DNA from: Acidimicrobiia bacterium
Lineage (GTDB): Bacteria; Actinomycetota; Acidimicrobiia; Acidimicrobiales; Acidimicrobilacustridaceae
NCBI GenBank assembly: GCA_016462055.1
Contig: JAEMTX010000059.1
Location: 1 to 8,444 of the forward strand
DNA length: 8,444 nucleotides
Reading direction: 5' to 3'
A program made the translations under genes and the position numbers. Under the pieces are notes generated by a model, which made no database searches, was not told the origin of the DNA, and saw only the letters and a program-made list of their open reading frames with translations. Below, in pieces: positions 6,209 to 8,444 of this stretch (its first letter is position 1; each line of letters begins with the position of its first letter).

Positions 6209-7434
6209 GCGATCTCCCTTGGGTCATTTCCGTCGACGATCATGTCGTCGAACCCAAAGATGTTTGGACCTCAAGGCTGCCAAGTGCACTCCGTGATCGC
6301 GGTCCGCACGTCGTAGAAGACACGTGCGAGATGACGTTCAATCCCACCACGGGTGCACATAGCTTCATCAAGGGCGGCAAGGGCCCGATCGCGGACTGGT
6401 GGGTCTATGGCGACGCGCTTCGGCCGATCCCTCAAGTGATGGCATGCGCCGGATTCGCTCCCGAAGACTTCACACTGCAGCCGATTCCATTTTCCGAAAT
6501 GCGACCTGGTTGTTATGACCGCGACGCCCGCCTGGCGGATATGAATATCAATCGCGTTGAGCGATCTCTTTGTTTCCCAACATTTCCTCGATTCGCAGGT
6601 CAGATGTTCTATGAGGCGCCGGATAAGGAAGTCGCACTTCTGTCGGTTCGGGCGTTTAACGATTGGATGATCGAAGAGTGGTGCGGGCCGAGTGGGGGAC
6701 GACTCATCCCTCTCTGCATCATTCCCTTGTGGGATGCACAACTCGCGGCAGTCGAGGTTCGTCGCATCGCCGCTGCAGGTTGTCGGGCGATTACGTTCCC
6801 TGAACTCCCGACGTTTCTAGGCCTCCCTTCAATTCACGATCGCGACAAGTTTTGGGAACCGTTATGGCAAGCGTGTGATGAAACCGGCGTCACGATTCAT
6901 ATGCACATCGGATCCGGATCGAAGATGCCGCAGACGAGTATTGATGCACCGTCTGGTGTGGGGGTTGCGATCACGTCTGTCAACGCGTTTATGGCGCTCT
7001 CTGATTGGCTGCTTTCAGGCGTCCTTGCTCGTTATCCGAATATCAAGATCGCTTTTTCTGAGAGCCAGGTCGGTTGGATGCCGTACGTGTTCGAACGATG
7101 CGATCGCGTCTTCCAGCAGAGTTCTGGTTGGTGCGAAATCAATCCATCGGTAACTGAATTGCCATCGTCCTATGTCCCGGGTCGCGTCTATGGGTGCTTC
7201 TTCGACGACATGGTTGGAATCGAAACTCGCCATCTCATCGGCGTCACCCAAATGCTGTTTGAGACTGACTATCCACATCAAGATTCCACCTGGCCTAATA
7301 CGCCTGATGTGGTCGCTCGGATCGCCGAGCGTGTGAGTGCTCGTGAACTCGAGATGATGGTGCGCACGAACGCCATCGACCTGTTGGGCCTCGATTCAGT
7401 CAGTTTGGTTCCTGCCGGATTGGGCTGGGCGTAA
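6205..7434 (+). CDS. Amidohydrolase-2 family protein (TIM-barrel hydrolase/decarboxylase, ACMSD-like)
   Basis: A 409-residue member of the COG2159 group, which includes aminocarboxymuconate-semialdehyde decarboxylase and gamma-resorcylate decarboxylase. The N-terminus reads SVDDHVVEP (9-17), giving D11-x-H13 where many relatives have HxH; resorcylate-type decarboxylases have ExH at that place. Later metal or active-site elements are IHMHIG (231-236) with His232 and His234, AFSESQVGW (283-291) with Glu286 where ACMSD has a His, and FETDYPHQD (352-360) with Asp355 and His358. The start overlaps the previous stop by four bases (ATGA), with an AGG ribosome site 7 bases upstream. It ends the rightward group and is followed by a strong hairpin at 7466-7495. 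Hydrolysis or metal-dependent decarboxylation are both possible; sequence alone does not decide. No signal peptide is visible, so it should be cytoplasmic. The length is typical for the long actinobacterial subfamily. Confidence 0.92.
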   Translation: MSDLPWVISVDDHVVEPKDVWTSRLPSALRDRGPHVVEDTCEMTFNPTTGAHSFIKGGKGPIADWWVYGDALRPIPQVMACAGFAPEDFTLQPIPFSEMRPGCYDRDARLADMNINRVERSLCFPTFPRFAGQMFYEAPDKEVALLSVRAFNDWMIEEWCGPSGGRLIPLCIIPLWDAQLAAVEVRRIAAAGCRAITFPELPTFLGLPSIHDRDKFWEPLWQACDETGVTIHMHIGSGSKMPQTSIDAPSGVGVAITSVNAFMALSDWLLSGVLARYPNIKIAFSESQVGWMPYVFERCDRVFQQSSGWCEINPSVTELPSSYVPGRVYGCFFDDMVGIETRHLIGVTQMLFETDYPHQDSTWPNTPDVVARIAERVSARELEMMVRTNAIDLLGLDSVSLVPAGLGWA

Positions 7435-7453
7435 CCGATGGAAGAGATGGTCG

Positions 7454-7465
7454 AGAAGGCCTTCT
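7454..7465. repeat. 12-bp perfect palindrome in the convergent spacer
   Basis: AGAAGGCCTTCT is its own reverse complement and directly abuts the hairpin at 7466-7495. It may be a protein-binding site or part of the 3'-end structure between the two converging genes. With no spacer it would form a poor RNA hairpin by itself. Confidence 0.45.
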
Positions 7466-7495
7466 TCAGATATTGGAGCGAGCTCTGATATCTGA
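7466..7495 (+). terminator. 13-bp-stem hairpin, candidate terminator of the rightward transcript
   Basis: Bases 7466-7478 pair with 7483-7495 around a CGAG tetraloop. The outer eight pairs (TCAGATAT/ATATCTGA) and the inner three (GAG/CTC) are perfect, joined by two wobble pairs (T7474-G7487, G7475-T7486). In plus-strand RNA all 13 pairs form, while in minus-strand RNA the wobbles become A-C and C-A mismatches, so the element favours the plus transcript. It lies 31 bases after the amidohydrolase-2 stop and 8 before the end of the converging SMP-30 gene. No T tract follows, so it may stabilise 3' ends or act without a classic U-run. Confidence 0.6.
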
Positions 7496-7503
7496 CCCGT
7501 GGT

Positions 7504-8382
7504 TCACGGTCGTCCCACTCCAGGAACCTCGACATCAATCGCAGCGATGATTCCCGAAGGCGACTTTCGAACTTCGTCGCGTCTCCAATCGGCAGCCGCG
7601 CAGATGAGCAATGTCTGTCGATCGCGTCCACCGAGAACGCATGCGACAGGAATGAGTCCTTCGATTCGATACTCGTGGGTTGTCTCGCCACCAGGAAGTG
7701 CACGAAAGACACGCGCTCCAATTGGGTCGGCTACCCAGACTGCGCCTTCGGCATCGAGGCAAATGCCGTCGGGTGGCGCAAACGGTGGACCACCACTCGA
7801 TGGTTGTAGCGACGCGTAGATGCGTCTGTTGGAAAGCGTTCCGTCGGCGGCCCGGTCGAATGCGGTGATGCGAGCGGCGGCACTTTCCGCAATAAGGAGG
7901 GTGTGTTCGTCGGGAGTGAGGATGTGCCCGTTCGGCGATTCCAACGCATCGGCAGCGACAAACCAGGAACCATCAGCGCGCACCGCAATGGTTTGGCCAG
8001 GGCGCCGCTCGCCTCCTTCTTGAATACGGTGGCCCATGTCGCCGACATACGCCGTGCCATCGCTGGCCACGATCATGTCGTTGAGCGAACCCCGGGCCAC
8101 AGAGGACAGATCTGCATGAACAGCCATGACTCCGTCACTGGTAATTGTTCGGAGTTGCTGTGTCTCCATCGCAACGATCAGCAGGCTGCCATCGGGAAGC
8201 CAACCCAATCCTGACGGTTCATCGTCGATCATCTTGGCCTCGGTTCGAAGGTCGCCCTCGAGGTCGGTAGAGATCACTCGGTGGCCGTGCATATCGCTGA
8301 ACCACAGTCGTTGGTTCTGCCAGCGCGGACCTTCTCCGAACCAAAGGCCATCAAGAACTATTCGATGTGCGACATCCCCCAT
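7504..8382 (-). CDS. SMP-30/gluconolactonase/LRE-like family protein (probable lactonase)
   Basis: A 292-residue six-bladed beta-propeller protein, the normal length for the SMP-30/regucalcin family of Ca/Zn-dependent sugar-lactone or other ester hydrolases. The four metal-binding positions can be recognised: Glu17 in GEGPRW (16-21), Asn101 in SLNDM (99-103), Asn151 in SPNGH (149-153) and Asp205 in PPDGICLD (203-210). Repeated blade motifs of the type G-x-L-W-F-S-D (about 24-30) and G-A-V-W-V-A-D (213-219) are visible. No signal peptide is present. The ATG at 8382 is the only ordinary start before an in-frame TGA upstream, but it lacks a well-spaced ribosome site; a GGAGG lies about 18 bases upstream. 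The gene converges on the rightward group, so it is transcribed separately here. A lactone-opening step following an SDR oxidation is a natural link but is inferred from family roles only. The family also includes strictosidine-synthase-like folds. Confidence 0.9.
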   Translation of the reverse strand: MGDVAHRIVLDGLWFGEGPRWQNQRLWFSDMHGHRVISTDLEGDLRTEAKMIDDEPSGLGWLPDGSLLIVAMETQQLRTITSDGVMAVHADLSSVARGSLNDMIVASDGTAYVGDMGHRIQEGGERRPGQTIAVRADGSWFVAADALESPNGHILTPDEHTLLIAESAAARITAFDRAADGTLSNRRIYASLQPSSGGPPFAPPDGICLDAEGAVWVADPIGARVFRALPGGETTHEYRIEGLIPVACVLGGRDRQTLLICAAADWRRDEVRKSPSGIIAAIDVEVPGVGRP

Positions 8383-8444
8383 GGTCTGATCGTAATGAGC
8401 CCTCCGGCTGGGATAGCGAGCACAGACGCCCAGTGGTCAATGCG

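Noticed and set aside
6271..6741. A 156-codon minus-strand open frame inside the amidohydrolase-2 gene
   Set aside because: It is fully covered by a conserved family protein on the other strand and has no domain features of its own.

Overview
The window looks like a catabolic or accessory locus from a bacterium with moderately high GC content. The set of families suggests an actinobacterium of the Acidimicrobiia type (uncultured aquatic or soil relatives of Ilumatobacter): D-aminoacylase-like amidohydrolases in pairs, an amidohydrolase-2 protein with a SVDDH start, a DHRS1-like SDR, SMP-30 and a Mo-bis-MGD oxidoreductase. This placement is inferred from family content and not from a marker gene. 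No rRNA, tRNA, mobile element, CRISPR array or phage gene was seen.

Layout. A 134-bp intergenic region (3429-3562) splits two divergent gene groups. The leftward (minus) group has three genes. They are a D-aminoacylase-like amidohydrolase (3428-1740), a GNAT acetyltransferase whose start overlaps the amidohydrolase stop by one base (1740-1120), and, 42 bp further on, a molybdopterin oxidoreductase with a GTG start at 1077 that runs off the left edge. This last gene fills positions 1-1077 with no in-frame stop. The rightward (plus) group also has three genes. They are a DHRS1-like short-chain dehydrogenase (3563-4411), a second D-aminoacylase-like amidohydrolase paralogous to the first (4511-6208, GTG start), and an amidohydrolase-2 family protein (6205-7434) joined by a 4-base ATGA overlap. 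A convergent minus-strand SMP-30/gluconolactonase-like gene (7504-8382) closes the window. Between the convergent genes lies a 69-bp spacer holding a 12-bp palindrome and a 13-bp-stem hairpin.

How the genes may work together. The enzyme classes (redox by Mo enzyme and SDR, C-N or other hydrolysis by two amidohydrolases, hydrolysis or decarboxylation by an ACMSD-like protein, lactone hydrolysis by SMP-30, acetyl transfer by GNAT) fit stepwise breakdown or remodelling of an amide-, carboxyl- or lactone-containing organic compound. No substrate can be named from sequence. The most notable points are: both D-aminoacylase-like proteins keep the HxH, Cys and Asp metal motifs but appear to lack the two later metal-binding histidines; the amidohydrolase-2 protein has DxH in place of HxH; and the start sites of both divergent lead genes sit in or beside short hairpins.
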